A DNA stretch of 64,000 nt from DASRBN01 sp035294305 (GTDB lineage: Bacteria; Chloroflexota; Ktedonobacteria; Ktedonobacterales; Ktedonobacteraceae), in assembly GCA_035294305.1 (NCBI GenBank), contig DATGLD010000025.1:124001-188000 (forward strand). Direction: 5' to 3'. The notes under the pieces were generated by a model that saw only the letters and a list, made by a program, of their open reading frames with translations, was not told the DNA's origin and ran no database searches. Position 1 is the first letter of the stretch. Each line of letters begins with the position of its first letter. Shown here in pieces: positions 53,028 to 62,294 of this stretch. Both the position numbers and the translations under genes were made by a program.

Positions 53028-53041
53028 GTTTGTCGATTCAG
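53028..53041 (-). promoter_or_regulatory. Variant of the cluster motif before the MFS gene
   Basis: GTTTGTCGATTCAG, a one-insertion variant of the 13-mer at 48427 and 51487, between the P450 stop and the MFS start. Confidence 0.35.
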
Positions 53042-53045
53042 AATA

Positions 53046-54275
53046 CTACTTGATGCCGATCGAGAGCGATTTGAGCCCACGGACAGAGAGGCCTCGTTCC
53101 CACTCCAACTCCTGGGTTTCCAATTGAAGGATGGGAAACCGTTGCAATACGGTTTGTAATGCAATCTGCCCTTGAATGCGTGCCAGCGCGGCTCCCAGGC
53201 AAACATGTATCCCATGCCCAAAAGCGATGTGGCGGTTGAACGAACGATAGATATCAAAACGATCTGGTTCAGAAAAATAAGCTGGATCTCTATTCGCCGC
53301 GCTCAGGCACATGAATACACCCTGCCCGGCTTTGATCTCTTGCCCCCCCAATTCCAGGTCTTCTTTAGCCAGGCGTGCCGCCGCCTGCACAGGACTCTCA
53401 TGGCGCAAGGTCTCTTGCACAACTCGCTCTACGAGAGAAAGATTCTTTCTGACCTGTTGAAGCTGGTCTGGATGCTGGAGCAACTCGAGCAAGCCATTCC
53501 CAATCAAGTGAGTAGTAGTACCGTGTCCGGTGACCAGTAGCAGAACACAATTGGCCAGCAGTTCTGTCTCACTCAGCACATCCCCCTGCTCTTCGGCTGT
53601 GATAAGCGCTTGCAGCAGATCGTCTCTCGGAGTTGCCCGCCGCAGGGCAATCGTTTTACGGAAGTAGTCCATTAGATTGGACACGCTTTGTAATACGCGT
53701 AAAAGCTCCTTATATGTACGGATTTTTCCATCCAGGAGAGATCCATAATCATCGGTCCACTGCATAAACTGCTGCCGGTCCTCCAGGGGGATGCCTAACA
53801 TCTCTATAATAACCAGGCCAGGTAATGGATATGCGAGATCGCGAATGATTTCTAGTTGCCCTTGTTCCTGAACTTTATCTAAGAGATGATCCACACATTG
53901 CTGGATATGAGAACGCATATGCTCTACCATACGTGGTGTAAAGGCCCTGGCAACAAGTCTGCGGAGGCGTGTATGGTGGGGAGGATCAAGAAAGATCATT
54001 TGCTTCGTTAATGCTTCCAGGGGCGGTTGCACCCTCTTGCGTATCTCCTCTGGAAACTCTTCGGGGTCTAAGATAACTCGCTCAGATGTTAACCGGGGGT
54101 CTTGCAATGCCGCTATCACGTGGTCATAGCGAGTGAGCACCCAGTTATCAATACCAGCATCCCAATAGACTGGCTGCGTGGAACGCAATTGATGATAAAG
54201 AGGGTACGGATTCGCTATGTATTCCGCCTGGAAAAGGAGCGAGAGGCTCAAGCCAGTACCTTCAGTGTGTAGCAC
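53046..54275 (-). CDS. Cytochrome P450
   Basis: A 409-aa soluble bacterial P450 with a GTG start. The haem ligand block is FGHGIHVCLGAALAR with Cys359. ExxR is ETLR at 288-291. The I-helix is VTGHGTTTH (248-256): the usual acid before the Thr pair is His/Gly, which can change proton delivery. It resembles CYP107-type tailoring enzymes. Position next to the leader-like peptide gene and MFS exporter suggests oxidation of the cluster's product. Redox partners are not encoded here. Confidence 0.9.
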   Translation of the reverse strand: MLHTEGTGLSLSLLFQAEYIANPYPLYHQLRSTQPVYWDAGIDNWVLTRYDHVIAALQDPRLTSERVILDPEEFPEEIRKRVQPPLEALTKQMIFLDPPHHTRLRRLVARAFTPRMVEHMRSHIQQCVDHLLDKVQEQGQLEIIRDLAYPLPGLVIIEMLGIPLEDRQQFMQWTDDYGSLLDGKIRTYKELLRVLQSVSNLMDYFRKTIALRRATPRDDLLQALITAEEQGDVLSETELLANCVLLLVTGHGTTTHLIGNGLLELLQHPDQLQQVRKNLSLVERVVQETLRHESPVQAAARLAKEDLELGGQEIKAGQGVFMCLSAANRDPAYFSEPDRFDIYRSFNRHIAFGHGIHVCLGAALARIQGQIALQTVLQRFPILQLETQELEWERGLSVRGLKSLSIGIK

Positions 54276-54416
54276 GTGAATTTCCCTTCACTTCTTGAAA
54301 ATGCCGCTAACATCCATGTAACAAGCTATAACACAATCAGCTTGAAGACGAGCTGTCAGGCTATGCTCTAGCGTGGTGAGAGATCGTTCTAGACGTTAAT
54401 GGATTGAAAAGTGCGA

Positions 54417-54641
54417 TTATTCATTATGCTCATCTGGAGCGAGTTCTGCCTGCAAACGTTGACAGAACTGCGGGAATGGCAGTGAGCAAAACTTGATGAA
54501 CACTTCTAGTTCTTCTGGATCCAGCTCGAAGCCCTGTGCTTTAAGAGCAGATGGAGGATCTTCTTGCAACTGCTGTCGAAACGCTGGATTAATGGAAGCC
54601 AGACCGAGAATGCGGTTAATTGTTTTCCACGGCATAGCCAT
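54417..54641 (-). CDS. Nif11/NHLP-leader-like small protein, possible second precursor
   Basis: A 74-aa peptide from the ATG at 54641 (AAAGGATG upstream), beginning MAMPWKTINRILGLAS and carrying NPAFRQQLQEDPPSALKAQG and LDPEELEVFIKF. This is the pattern of Nif11- or Os1348-type NHLP leaders: a short helix, 'FRxxLxxDPxxAL', then 'LxxEExxxF'. The last ~22 residues hold two cysteines (52 and 60) and Phe/Pro-rich text. No GG cleavage site is obvious. It could be a precursor for the P450, or a regulatory leader homologue without a core. The 65-aa membrane protein gene stops 9 nt upstream. Confidence 0.65.
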   Translation of the reverse strand: MAMPWKTINRILGLASINPAFRQQLQEDPPSALKAQGFELDPEELEVFIKFCSLPFPQFCQRLQAELAPDEHNE

Positions 54642-54649
54642 ACATCCTT

Positions 54650-54847
54650 TTAGAGACAATGCAACACTGCAAGGGGAATAATTCCATAATTCACAGGCCA
54701 GATCGGATCGCCACTTGATGTCAAAGCTGGCAGAACAAACGTGACCAACAGGACAGTCAAGAGCAACACACTTCCAAACACTAGCCAGAAGCGTACCAGG
54801 CTTACACGCTTTGCATCTTCTTTCGGGTGAAAATAGGTTTCGCGCAT
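54650..54847 (-). CDS. Small single-span membrane protein
   Basis: A 65-aa protein from the ATG at 54847, with GGAAAGGG upstream. MRETYFHPKEDAKRVSLVRF is basic and cytoplasmic, followed by WLVFGSVLLLTVLLVTFVL (about 21-39) and a short tail whose second hydrophobic stretch ends in LAVLHCL. It is co-directional with the large regulator upstream and the leader-like peptide downstream. Possible roles are immunity, transport accessory or membrane anchor; none can be shown. Confidence 0.6.
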   Translation of the reverse strand: MRETYFHPKEDAKRVSLVRFWLVFGSVLLLTVLLVTFVLPALTSSGDPIWPVNYGIIPLAVLHCL

Positions 54848-54995
54848 GTTCTTCCCTTTCCATTTCAGAGTGACTGTGTACGTACTGATCGCGAGTGCAT
54901 CTCTCAATCTGGTATCGTACACGTTGTTTGGTCCTATCTCTGAGGAAAGAGTACCGCCTGCCCACTCCGCAATCACTCTGCACAATACTCCGCAA

Positions 54996-57900
54996 TCACT
55001 CTGCAGAGTGTTTTCCCGTTAGACGCTGGTAGAGGCTTTGAATAGCCTGACCTGGTTGTACCCCCAGTTCCTTCTCCAGGATGGTTCGGCAAGATTGATA
55101 TTGGCGCAACGCGGCCCCTCGCCTTCCGAGGCGCATATAGCAGCGCATGAGGCCGTAGTGAGCCTCTTCGAGGCAATTGTCGAGGAGGAGCAGATGGTGC
55201 CAATGTTCGGCGCACTCAAGCCAGTCTTCGGCGTTCCAGGCACTCTGAGCAAGCTGGCGGCGCGCCTCGGCGTAGGCAGTGCGCAATTCATCACGCCGGC
55301 GAGTACACCAATCATTGTAGAAAGACCGCCCGTAATCACCGCGATAGAGCGAGACCATCTTGAGGAGAGCTTCTTTAGCGCATGCTTCATTTTTCATAGC
55401 GAGGGCCTGTTCTGCTTCGGCTCGATGTTGCTGAAAGGCCTGGACATCATACCAGACCTGCTCTCCATAGCAGGCAGGGAGATCAAGACTATAGCCGGTG
55501 GAACGAAAGACCACACAGGCTTCTCCCAGCAGTTTGCGAAGCTGATAGATGGTGTTGTGAAAGATCTGGGTAGTTTGTTCATCACATTCCCACCACAAGG
55601 TGGTGAGAATAGTCTCTTTGCTCACCGGGTAGTCAGAGTCAAGCAGGAAAAAGAATAGTTCCATAGCATGGGCCATGCGCCACCGCTTAATGGGCTGGTC
55701 ATCCAGCAACACGGTTGGTTCTCCAAAAGCGTAAATGGTCAGGCGGGGAGAACAGCGTTCCACCTGCACAGAACCAGCACGCGAGGAATCCTGCTGGTTT
55801 TGTATCTGCGGGGGGCCACTAATGCCTAACAGCGCACGCAAAGAGGCAAGCCGTGGATGAGTCTGGACGACAGGGAGCAGATCTGGCAACCACTGCAATT
55901 CGACCTCGACCAGGTGCCTGTAGGAATAGTGAACTGCCAGGAGAGACGTCACCTCTTCCAGCAGCAATACTGCTTGCTCCAGTTGGTCCTGCGCAACCTG
56001 ACAGGCGGCCAGGCGAAGTTTCGCCTGGAAACGCTCACGTTTCAAATCTGTTATGTTCAATGCCGCTTCAATCTGAAGCAGATAGACAGCGGCTTCGGAA
56101 TACTGCTGTTGTGAGAGAAGGATCAGACCATAGGTCAAGTCGCGCCAGACACGTTCATAGCCCACTGTGCCTGAGCTCCGGTCAGGCGTCTTCATTTGTT
56201 CAACGGTAAACAAAGCGCTAACGGGATCTCCCAAGAACAAATAACTGAGCGCCAGGGTCGAGAGAGCGGAGTTGATGAGGCTCCGATTCCCGAATGTCCG
56301 TGCCAGGCTTAAACCATTTTGAGCGTATGCCAGCGCCTGAGCATACTTTCCTTGCTCCACATAGAGTGACCCCAGATTCACCAACGCATAGGCTTCGCCG
56401 CGTTGCGCATATGGGGAAACGCTCGTCAGAGCGCGTACCTGAAAGAAAGCTGCTTCCGCCTCTGAGGTGAGGCCCTGGTCTTGAGCAATGAGGCCCTGGA
56501 GGATCAGACCGCTTATTTTCCCTGGAACATCCTGAATCTGTTCACAAGCATTCAGGACCATGGTCAGGTAATGTTGGGCCAGGGGAAAGTTTCCAGTTAA
56601 GTAGTAGGTGTTGGCCAGGGCGCTGTAGATCTCGATGGCTTGATGAAGCGGAGGATGGTTCGCCCAGATATGGAGCGCCTGTTGCAGATGGGTAATCCCA
56701 GCAGTGAAGTCCCCGAGGAGAGTGGCGCACATCCCCAAACGCATTTCCGCAGTTGCCTGTAATGCATAATCCTGCTTGGAGACATGCGACAAAATTTGCT
56801 GGCAAAGGACCTGAGATTGAAGATATTCTCCTAGCTGAAATAAGGCTTTGCTGCGAAGAATCTCGATCATTGCTTGAATCCCAGATATTTCGGCCTGATC
56901 TAAAGCAGGTGCCAGTGTCTCTGCTCTATCGATGAGGGGAAATGCAGAATCAGGCTGACCGCGCTCTAGAGCAATGGTTGCCTGCAGTAGGAGAAGACGA
57001 GGATGATCTTCTTGCACGGTCGAGGGGAGCGCGTGGAGCCAGCGCATCAAGGTCGCGCGCTGCCCTTGTTGGAGTAAGTGTTCAGCAGCGTTAAGAATAA
57101 GTGATACGGCCAGATCATACGCGCCAATTTTGAGCGCGTGATACATGGCCTGCTCATCATCGTGGCGAGCGCGCCAGAGTTCCGCCGCCCGGCGATGCAG
57201 GGCCTTAAAACGTTCTGGCTCCTGATCATGGAGTTGCTTGCTAAGCAGTTCACGAATCACGGGATGGCAAGTATAAACAACGCCAGAAACGCTTTCATAA
57301 GAAGCGAGAAAGAGTCCCTGGTGTTCCAGACGAGCTAAGCGCTCTGCTGCATCGGTGATGTCGAGCAGGGTATTGCAGAAAGCAGGCTCAATCTGCTGCA
57401 AGATCGAGATGGCCTGGAGAAAGGTATACACCTTCTCATCTCGCTTGAGTACCTCATCGACCATATAGGTGAAAAGCATGTTTCGCTTGTACTCTGCCAA
57501 AGACTCTACCTGTAACGTGGAAGGAGGTTTATTACTGAGACTATCCTGTTTGAGCAACCGAACGCGCGCATCTCCGATACGCGTTCCTAATAAAATCCCG
57601 GCGATCCAGCCATCGAAAGAGGTAGCTAAGTGCTTCGCCTCGTCTTCGGTTAGGGGAGGTAATCCTTGCAGGCTGGCCAGATCCGCAATATCCTGAGCAG
57701 AAAAACGCAAGGTGTGGCTATCCATGCCGCACATGGCATCATGAATGACCAACGGAGCAAAAGAAAGGTCAGGGATGGCCCGGCTCTCAATGATGAGTGT
57801 TGCCTGGGATGGCAACTTCTCCAACAGATAGTTGGTTAGAGATGTCAGAGTTTCGCTCTCGTTGATCTCCTCATAATTGCACAGCAGAAGAAAAAAGCGC

Positions 57901-58331
57901 TCAGAGACCTCAGTTGCGAGAGCGGAACAAAGCGCATCGAGCGCGGAGCGATAGATGTCCAATGAGGAGAACGTCTGCGCAGGGAACAGGGTACGAAACA
58001 AGGGATCAAGCGAGGCACCAAACTGGGGAAAAGTGTGGCGCAAACTCGCTAGAAGCGTGCGGAGAAATACCACCGGGTCGGTATCAATAGGTTCCAAAAA
58101 GTACCAGCAACTAGGCAGAGATGTGGAATAAACAAAATCGGCCAGTAAGACTGTCTTTCCATACCCGGCAGGCGCGCAGCACAGGACTAATTTATACCGG
58201 GCAGGTTTCCCATTTTGATGTGGCTCAGGGGCAATGGTCTCTTGCAGTTGTGTTACCAAAGCTTTGCGATGAAGCATGACCGAAGGAAGAGTAGGACCCG
58301 CAATTTTCCTTGAAAAATTGGCGTCGTACAC
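54996..58331 (-). CDS. Giant STAND/TPR regulator with C-terminal BTAD DNA-binding domain
   Basis: An 1111-aa protein with a GTG start after AAGGAGAAAACC. The N-terminal AAA/STAND ATPase (about 25-330) has the P-loop CAPAGYGKT. Residues ~420-830 are helical repeats of the TPR/MalT type (HLQQALHIWANHP, AEAAFFQVRAL and similar pairs). The C-terminal ~250 residues are a winged helix plus BTAD (YAFGEPTVLLDDQPIKRW ... DVQAFQQHRAEAEQAL), like the SARP in the same cluster. MalT-like proteins bind a ligand through the repeats to trigger the ATPase and DNA binding. Probably the master regulator of the minus-strand cluster. Confidence 0.88.
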   Translation of the reverse strand: MYDANFSRKIAGPTLPSVMLHRKALVTQLQETIAPEPHQNGKPARYKLVLCCAPAGYGKTVLLADFVYSTSLPSCWYFLEPIDTDPVVFLRTLLASLRHTFPQFGASLDPLFRTLFPAQTFSSLDIYRSALDALCSALATEVSERFFLLLCNYEEINESETLTSLTNYLLEKLPSQATLIIESRAIPDLSFAPLVIHDAMCGMDSHTLRFSAQDIADLASLQGLPPLTEDEAKHLATSFDGWIAGILLGTRIGDARVRLLKQDSLSNKPPSTLQVESLAEYKRNMLFTYMVDEVLKRDEKVYTFLQAISILQQIEPAFCNTLLDITDAAERLARLEHQGLFLASYESVSGVVYTCHPVIRELLSKQLHDQEPERFKALHRRAAELWRARHDDEQAMYHALKIGAYDLAVSLILNAAEHLLQQGQRATLMRWLHALPSTVQEDHPRLLLLQATIALERGQPDSAFPLIDRAETLAPALDQAEISGIQAMIEILRSKALFQLGEYLQSQVLCQQILSHVSKQDYALQATAEMRLGMCATLLGDFTAGITHLQQALHIWANHPPLHQAIEIYSALANTYYLTGNFPLAQHYLTMVLNACEQIQDVPGKISGLILQGLIAQDQGLTSEAEAAFFQVRALTSVSPYAQRGEAYALVNLGSLYVEQGKYAQALAYAQNGLSLARTFGNRSLINSALSTLALSYLFLGDPVSALFTVEQMKTPDRSSGTVGYERVWRDLTYGLILLSQQQYSEAAVYLLQIEAALNITDLKRERFQAKLRLAACQVAQDQLEQAVLLLEEVTSLLAVHYSYRHLVEVELQWLPDLLPVVQTHPRLASLRALLGISGPPQIQNQQDSSRAGSVQVERCSPRLTIYAFGEPTVLLDDQPIKRWRMAHAMELFFFLLDSDYPVSKETILTTLWWECDEQTTQIFHNTIYQLRKLLGEACVVFRSTGYSLDLPACYGEQVWYDVQAFQQHRAEAEQALAMKNEACAKEALLKMVSLYRGDYGRSFYNDWCTRRRDELRTAYAEARRQLAQSAWNAEDWLECAEHWHHLLLLDNCLEEAHYGLMRCYMRLGRRGAALRQYQSCRTILEKELGVQPGQAIQSLYQRLTGKHSAE

Positions 58332-58782
58332 TGGTTTTCTCCTTACCGCTTACGATATGACGAGTGGCACCAGTCCGATCTCTGGGCTGAACCCCTGAGA
58401 TTCTTAACAGAACCAGGCGGAGCAGAAAAGAAACTCGCTCAAAAAACCAGAAAGACGATTTTATTACTCTTTACTATACCCTAAAGTCGCTCCGCTGTCT
58501 ATAAGAAGACTGCAACGACTAATCTTGTTCCTCATTCCCGCCTGTGCTATAATCTGACAAGAAACCATACATACAGGGTATGCTTATCTTGCAAAAAAGA
58601 AATCATATACAGAACAAATTTCCGCTCCTCATCATCTTGCTTCAATGCGAAGCGCCTGCTGCGAAAGGATGGCGCTGACCAGGTGGTAAGGAACCAGGCA
58701 AGATGGATAGGTGCCGAGCTCCATAGTTTCAGGTTTAGCTCTATTCATGTGACGAGATGGATGCTCAGGAAAGGATTTTTCG
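58332..58782. other. 450-bp intergenic region with a promoter and long leader
   Basis: Divergent region between the giant regulator and the GltD-like gene. Plus-strand TTGTTC (58525-58530) and TATAAT (58548-58553) with a 17-bp spacer give a leader of about 220 nt before the GltD-like start. The leader has short complementary stretches, but I cannot match it to a known riboswitch. No gene is seen. Confidence 0.5.
58525..58553 (+). promoter_or_regulatory. Promoter of the GltD-like gene
   Basis: TTGTTC and a consensus TATAAT with a 17-bp spacer, about 230 nt upstream of the start codon. Confidence 0.6.
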
Positions 58783-60594
58783 ATGATTGATCCCGATAGT
58801 GAGTTGGAAGCACGATACCAGTCGATAGTGACGACACCCGATTGGTATCAGACGAATATTCCGTGCCAGGTCGGCTGTCCGGCACACACAGACGTATCTA
58901 CCTATATCGGCCTGATCTCGCAGGCGCGCTTCGATGAGGCGTACCTGCTGAATCGAAAGTGTAATGTCGTGCCGGGCGTGCTTGGTCGCACATGCGCGCG
59001 TCCTTGCGAGCCGGTGTGTCGTCGCAACAAGATCGATGGGAAGCCGATAGCCATTTGCTGGCTCAAACGCGCCGCCGCCGACCACCGCGAATTCCGCCAT
59101 CATGCTGAGCGGCCGCCGATTACTAAAGAGAAGAAGGTGGCGATTGTCGGCGCGGGTTCAGCAGGATTGGCCTGCGCGCGCGACCTGCGAGAAATGGGTT
59201 ATCCCGTCACGATCTACGAGGCCGACCCCGTTGCAGGCGGCGTGATGGTGAACGGTATTCCGGTATGGCGTTTGCCGCGCTCGGTTACCTATGAAGAGTG
59301 CAGCGAATACATGGACGACCTGGGCGTAGAGATGCGCTACAATACGCGTGTTGGGCGCGATGTCATGCTCACCGACCTGCTGAAACAGTATGACGCGGTC
59401 TACCTGGCAGCCGGCTGCTATATCTCCAATCCTCTGACCGGCCCGGATAACAAAGTCATTCCAGGCGCGAACCTGAAAGGCGTGGAGGATGGCATCAAGT
59501 TGCTGGCCAAGACCAATTTCGGCGAGCCCGCGTTTATCGGCAAAAAGGTCATCGTACTGGGCGGTGGCTTTACGGCTATGGACTGCTGCCGGACCTCGGT
59601 GCGCTTTGGTGCCGAAAAAGTTTACGTGTTGTATCGTCGTTCAAAAGAGGAAATGGGTTCCGACGAGTACGAGGTCGATGAAGCAGAGTTCGAACATGTC
59701 GAGTTCCAATACCTCGTCACGCAGCTCGAGGTGTTGAGCAACGATGGCATCCATGCCAGCGGCCTCAAATTGATCCGTAACAAGCTGGGTGATCCCGATG
59801 CCAGCGGGCGTCGCCGTCCAATACCCATTCCGGGCACCGAATTTGTAATTGAGGCCGATACGATTATCGCGGCCTTTGGTCAGTATAGTGACGCCTCCTG
59901 GATACAGGCCGACGAATTGAAGCTGGAGGTCAACAAACGCTCAGGCGTCCCCCTGGTGGATCGCGAGACCTGGATGACCAGCTACCCCGGCCTTTTCGCG
60001 GGTGGCGACTATACGGAAGGCTCGCGCAACCTGATCTCTGCCATCGGTGATGGACGCGATGCGGCGATTGCCATCAATCGCTACCTCGGTGGCCAAGACA
60101 AGCCTGCCGAACCCGCTGAAGAGATCGAACTGCCCGACTACCGGCGTGGCATGGTCGATGACTATGAGTCCATCCCGTTCCAGATGATGCCCTCTCTACC
60201 GCTCAAGGAGCGCTACAGCAACACACGCGAGACCGAAACAGGCTATACGCCCGCGCAGGCGGTGGAGCAGGCGCGACGCTGCTTGCAATGCCAGTTGAAT
60301 ATCATGATTGATCCCTCAATCTGTATTCTCTGTTCAGGCTGCGTCGATATCTGCCCCTACGACTGCATCAGTATGGAGGGACTTTCCCGCGTGGTCAAAG
60401 GCGATCCAATGCACCTGGGAACGGAAAGCTGGCAAGGCGGCGCCGATATGATCATCGACGAGGAGAAGTGCATCCGCTGCGGACTGTGTATCGTGCGCTG
60501 CCCCACCGATGCCATTTCTATGGTGCAATTCGAGGTCGCCAGCCCTAATGATCGCTGGACCGTATCAAAGATACCGGTGCTGAATATTAAGTAA
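58783..60594 (+). CDS. GltD-like FAD/Fe-S pyridine nucleotide oxidoreductase
   Basis: A 603-aa protein of the glutamate synthase small-subunit family. Order: N-terminal [4Fe-4S] region (CQVGCPAHTDV, CARPCEPVCRR), FAD-binding VAIVGAGSAGLACARDL near 120-136, NAD(P)H-binding VIVLGGGFTAMDCCRTS near 256-272, the second FAD motif with GDYTEGSRNLISAIGDG, and a C-terminal ferredoxin-like pair (CILCSGCVDICPYDC and CIRCGLCIVRCPTDA). The extra C-terminal clusters distinguish it from plain GltD. It likely moves electrons between NAD(P)H and an iron-sulfur partner. No large glutamate synthase subunit is adjacent. Confidence 0.88.
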   Translation: MIDPDSELEARYQSIVTTPDWYQTNIPCQVGCPAHTDVSTYIGLISQARFDEAYLLNRKCNVVPGVLGRTCARPCEPVCRRNKIDGKPIAICWLKRAAADHREFRHHAERPPITKEKKVAIVGAGSAGLACARDLREMGYPVTIYEADPVAGGVMVNGIPVWRLPRSVTYEECSEYMDDLGVEMRYNTRVGRDVMLTDLLKQYDAVYLAAGCYISNPLTGPDNKVIPGANLKGVEDGIKLLAKTNFGEPAFIGKKVIVLGGGFTAMDCCRTSVRFGAEKVYVLYRRSKEEMGSDEYEVDEAEFEHVEFQYLVTQLEVLSNDGIHASGLKLIRNKLGDPDASGRRRPIPIPGTEFVIEADTIIAAFGQYSDASWIQADELKLEVNKRSGVPLVDRETWMTSYPGLFAGGDYTEGSRNLISAIGDGRDAAIAINRYLGGQDKPAEPAEEIELPDYRRGMVDDYESIPFQMMPSLPLKERYSNTRETETGYTPAQAVEQARRCLQCQLNIMIDPSICILCSGCVDICPYDCISMEGLSRVVKGDPMHLGTESWQGGADMIIDEEKCIRCGLCIVRCPTDAISMVQFEVASPNDRWTVSKIPVLNIK

Positions 60595-60620
60595 TAGACG
60601 AATAGAGCGGTATAAACACG

Positions 60621-60801
60621 AGTCATCCCGAATCTTGACTTATGAGCATCGAAAGGGCGACCGCAAGGGTACGCCATTACCAGGATGACGTGGTAGTGGT
60701 AGGGTAGAGGCGTGTCATAGTAAGGGCGTACCCTTGCGGTCGCCCTCCACTCCGCCTTTTTCGCCCTCTCCAACTTCACGTATCGAAATCTGGGATGACT
60801 T
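60621..60801. repeat. Nested inverted-repeat element downstream of the GltD-like gene
   Basis: Inner arms AGGGCGACCGCAAGGGTACG (60654-60673, extending to 60675) and their exact complement at 60725-60746, 22 bp in all. Outer arms AGTCATCCC near 60621 and GGGATGACT near 60793 bound about 180 bp. Probably a MITE-like insertion. No gene in the region. Confidence 0.7.
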
Positions 60802-60988
60802 ATGTTTATATGTGCAACTTCCATACCTGCTGGCACTTCCCGTTTTTTTACACAGAAGATCACAACCGGTAGATCAGTAGAATCAAGGGTTGACATTTGT
60901 CAATGTGTTCAGTTAAACTTGCCTGTGGGGGACAAGAAACGCTTGCATCTCCTGTTGTTTACTTCACCAAAAGGAGCATAGCCGACAC

Positions 60989-62167
60989 ATGCGAAAAATC
61001 ACCTGGTCAGTACTCGTCCTGGCCACCCTGCTGAGCATCTTTGGTTCAGCAGCAGTCGCTTTCGCGCAAAGCCCATCAGGGTCTAACCCTCTTGCGCACA
61101 TTTTCGCACATCCTGATTTTATTTTGAAAAACCCACACGGCACCCAGGGGCCAAATGTCTCAGGCTTTTCACCGCAGCAGCTCAGTACAGCGTATGCAAT
61201 CAGCAAGATCAGCAAGAAAGATGGTGGTAAGGGCGTTACCGTAGCCATCGACGATGCCTGTGGCAACTCTCATGTGCAAGCTGATCTGAATGCCTATGAC
61301 AAGCAATTCGGGCTGAAAAACACAACGGTTAAAATCGTTCAACCTGAAGGAACCCCCTGTTCAGATCCCGGTGGCTGGGGCGTTGAGACGGACCTGGATG
61401 TCCAGATGGTGCATGCTTTTGCGCCAAAAGCCAAGATCGTGTTGGAAGAGGCGCGCAGCGCTTCCTTCAGCGACCTGCTCAACGCCGCTAAAGACGCTTA
61501 TACCAAACAGGGCGCGACCATCGTTTCCATGAGCTTTGGGGGCAGCGAGTTCTCCGGCGAGACCGGCTCAAGCGCTGATGGCATCTTCTCCGCCGGCAAT
61601 TCAATGGGGGTAAGCTTCACCGCCTCTTCCGGCGACAGTGGGTGCGGCGCCCAGTATCCTGCCGCCTCCCCATTCGTGACTTCTGTTGGTGGCACCAGCC
61701 TGTTTATCAATCAGGATGGCAGCTATAAGAGCGAGTCGGCATGGAATGGCAGCGGTGGTGGCACCAGCGCGTTCGAGAGCCGCCCATCCTACCAGAACGG
61801 TTTCAACAGCAATTCGAAGCGCGGCATTCCTGATGTCGCTATGGTTGCCGATCCCAATACCGGCGTTGCTATGTACGACAGCGACCTCGGTGGCTTCATC
61901 GTCGTTGGTGGCACCAGCGTTGCTGCTCCTTTGTGGGCCGGCGTGCTGGCAAGAGTCAATCAGAAGCGCGCGCATAGCATGCAGAATGCTGACAACGAAC
62001 TGTACAATGTGGCCAGCAATTCTAGCAAGTACGCAACCGACTATCATGACATTACAAGTGGTAGCTCCGGTGGCATTTGCAGCGCCAAGAAGGGCTATGA
62101 CTTTGTGACTGGTCTGGGTACAGAAGTCGGGAACGCGCTCGTCCCTGACCTGATCTCGGCTCCGTAA
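60989..62167 (+). CDS. Secreted sedolisin-like (S53) serine peptidase 1
   Basis: A 392-aa precursor with a signal peptide (KITWSVLVLATLLSIFG ... AVAFAQ, cut near 28). The mature part is a sedolisin fold: ETDLDVQ with the catalytic Glu and Asp four residues apart, SSGDSGCG with the oxyanion Asp, and GGTSVAAPLWAGV with the nucleophile Ser. Sedolisins cut proteins at acidic pH. The usual ~180-aa N-terminal propeptide is absent: after the signal only ~20-30 residues precede the catalytic fold. An AAGGAG lies 13 nt upstream. A close paralogue follows. Confidence 0.88.
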   Translation: MRKITWSVLVLATLLSIFGSAAVAFAQSPSGSNPLAHIFAHPDFILKNPHGTQGPNVSGFSPQQLSTAYAISKISKKDGGKGVTVAIDDACGNSHVQADLNAYDKQFGLKNTTVKIVQPEGTPCSDPGGWGVETDLDVQMVHAFAPKAKIVLEEARSASFSDLLNAAKDAYTKQGATIVSMSFGGSEFSGETGSSADGIFSAGNSMGVSFTASSGDSGCGAQYPAASPFVTSVGGTSLFINQDGSYKSESAWNGSGGGTSAFESRPSYQNGFNSNSKRGIPDVAMVADPNTGVAMYDSDLGGFIVVGGTSVAAPLWAGVLARVNQKRAHSMQNADNELYNVASNSSKYATDYHDITSGSSGGICSAKKGYDFVTGLGTEVGNALVPDLISAP

Positions 62168-62294
62168 TAGCGCAGCGTCACAAGCGCTGTCATTGCTGAG
62201 GCAATGAACGTGAATAAAGATGGCCTACTGAGTGTTTCCAGAAACCAGGTGGGCCATCTTTCCCATTGCATTCAACTTCAAAGGAGTAGCTAGC

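Noticed and set aside
58554..58782. Known riboswitch in the GltD-like leader
   Set aside because: The leader has hairpin potential, but I could not match it to a defined riboswitch consensus. A covariance-model search would decide.
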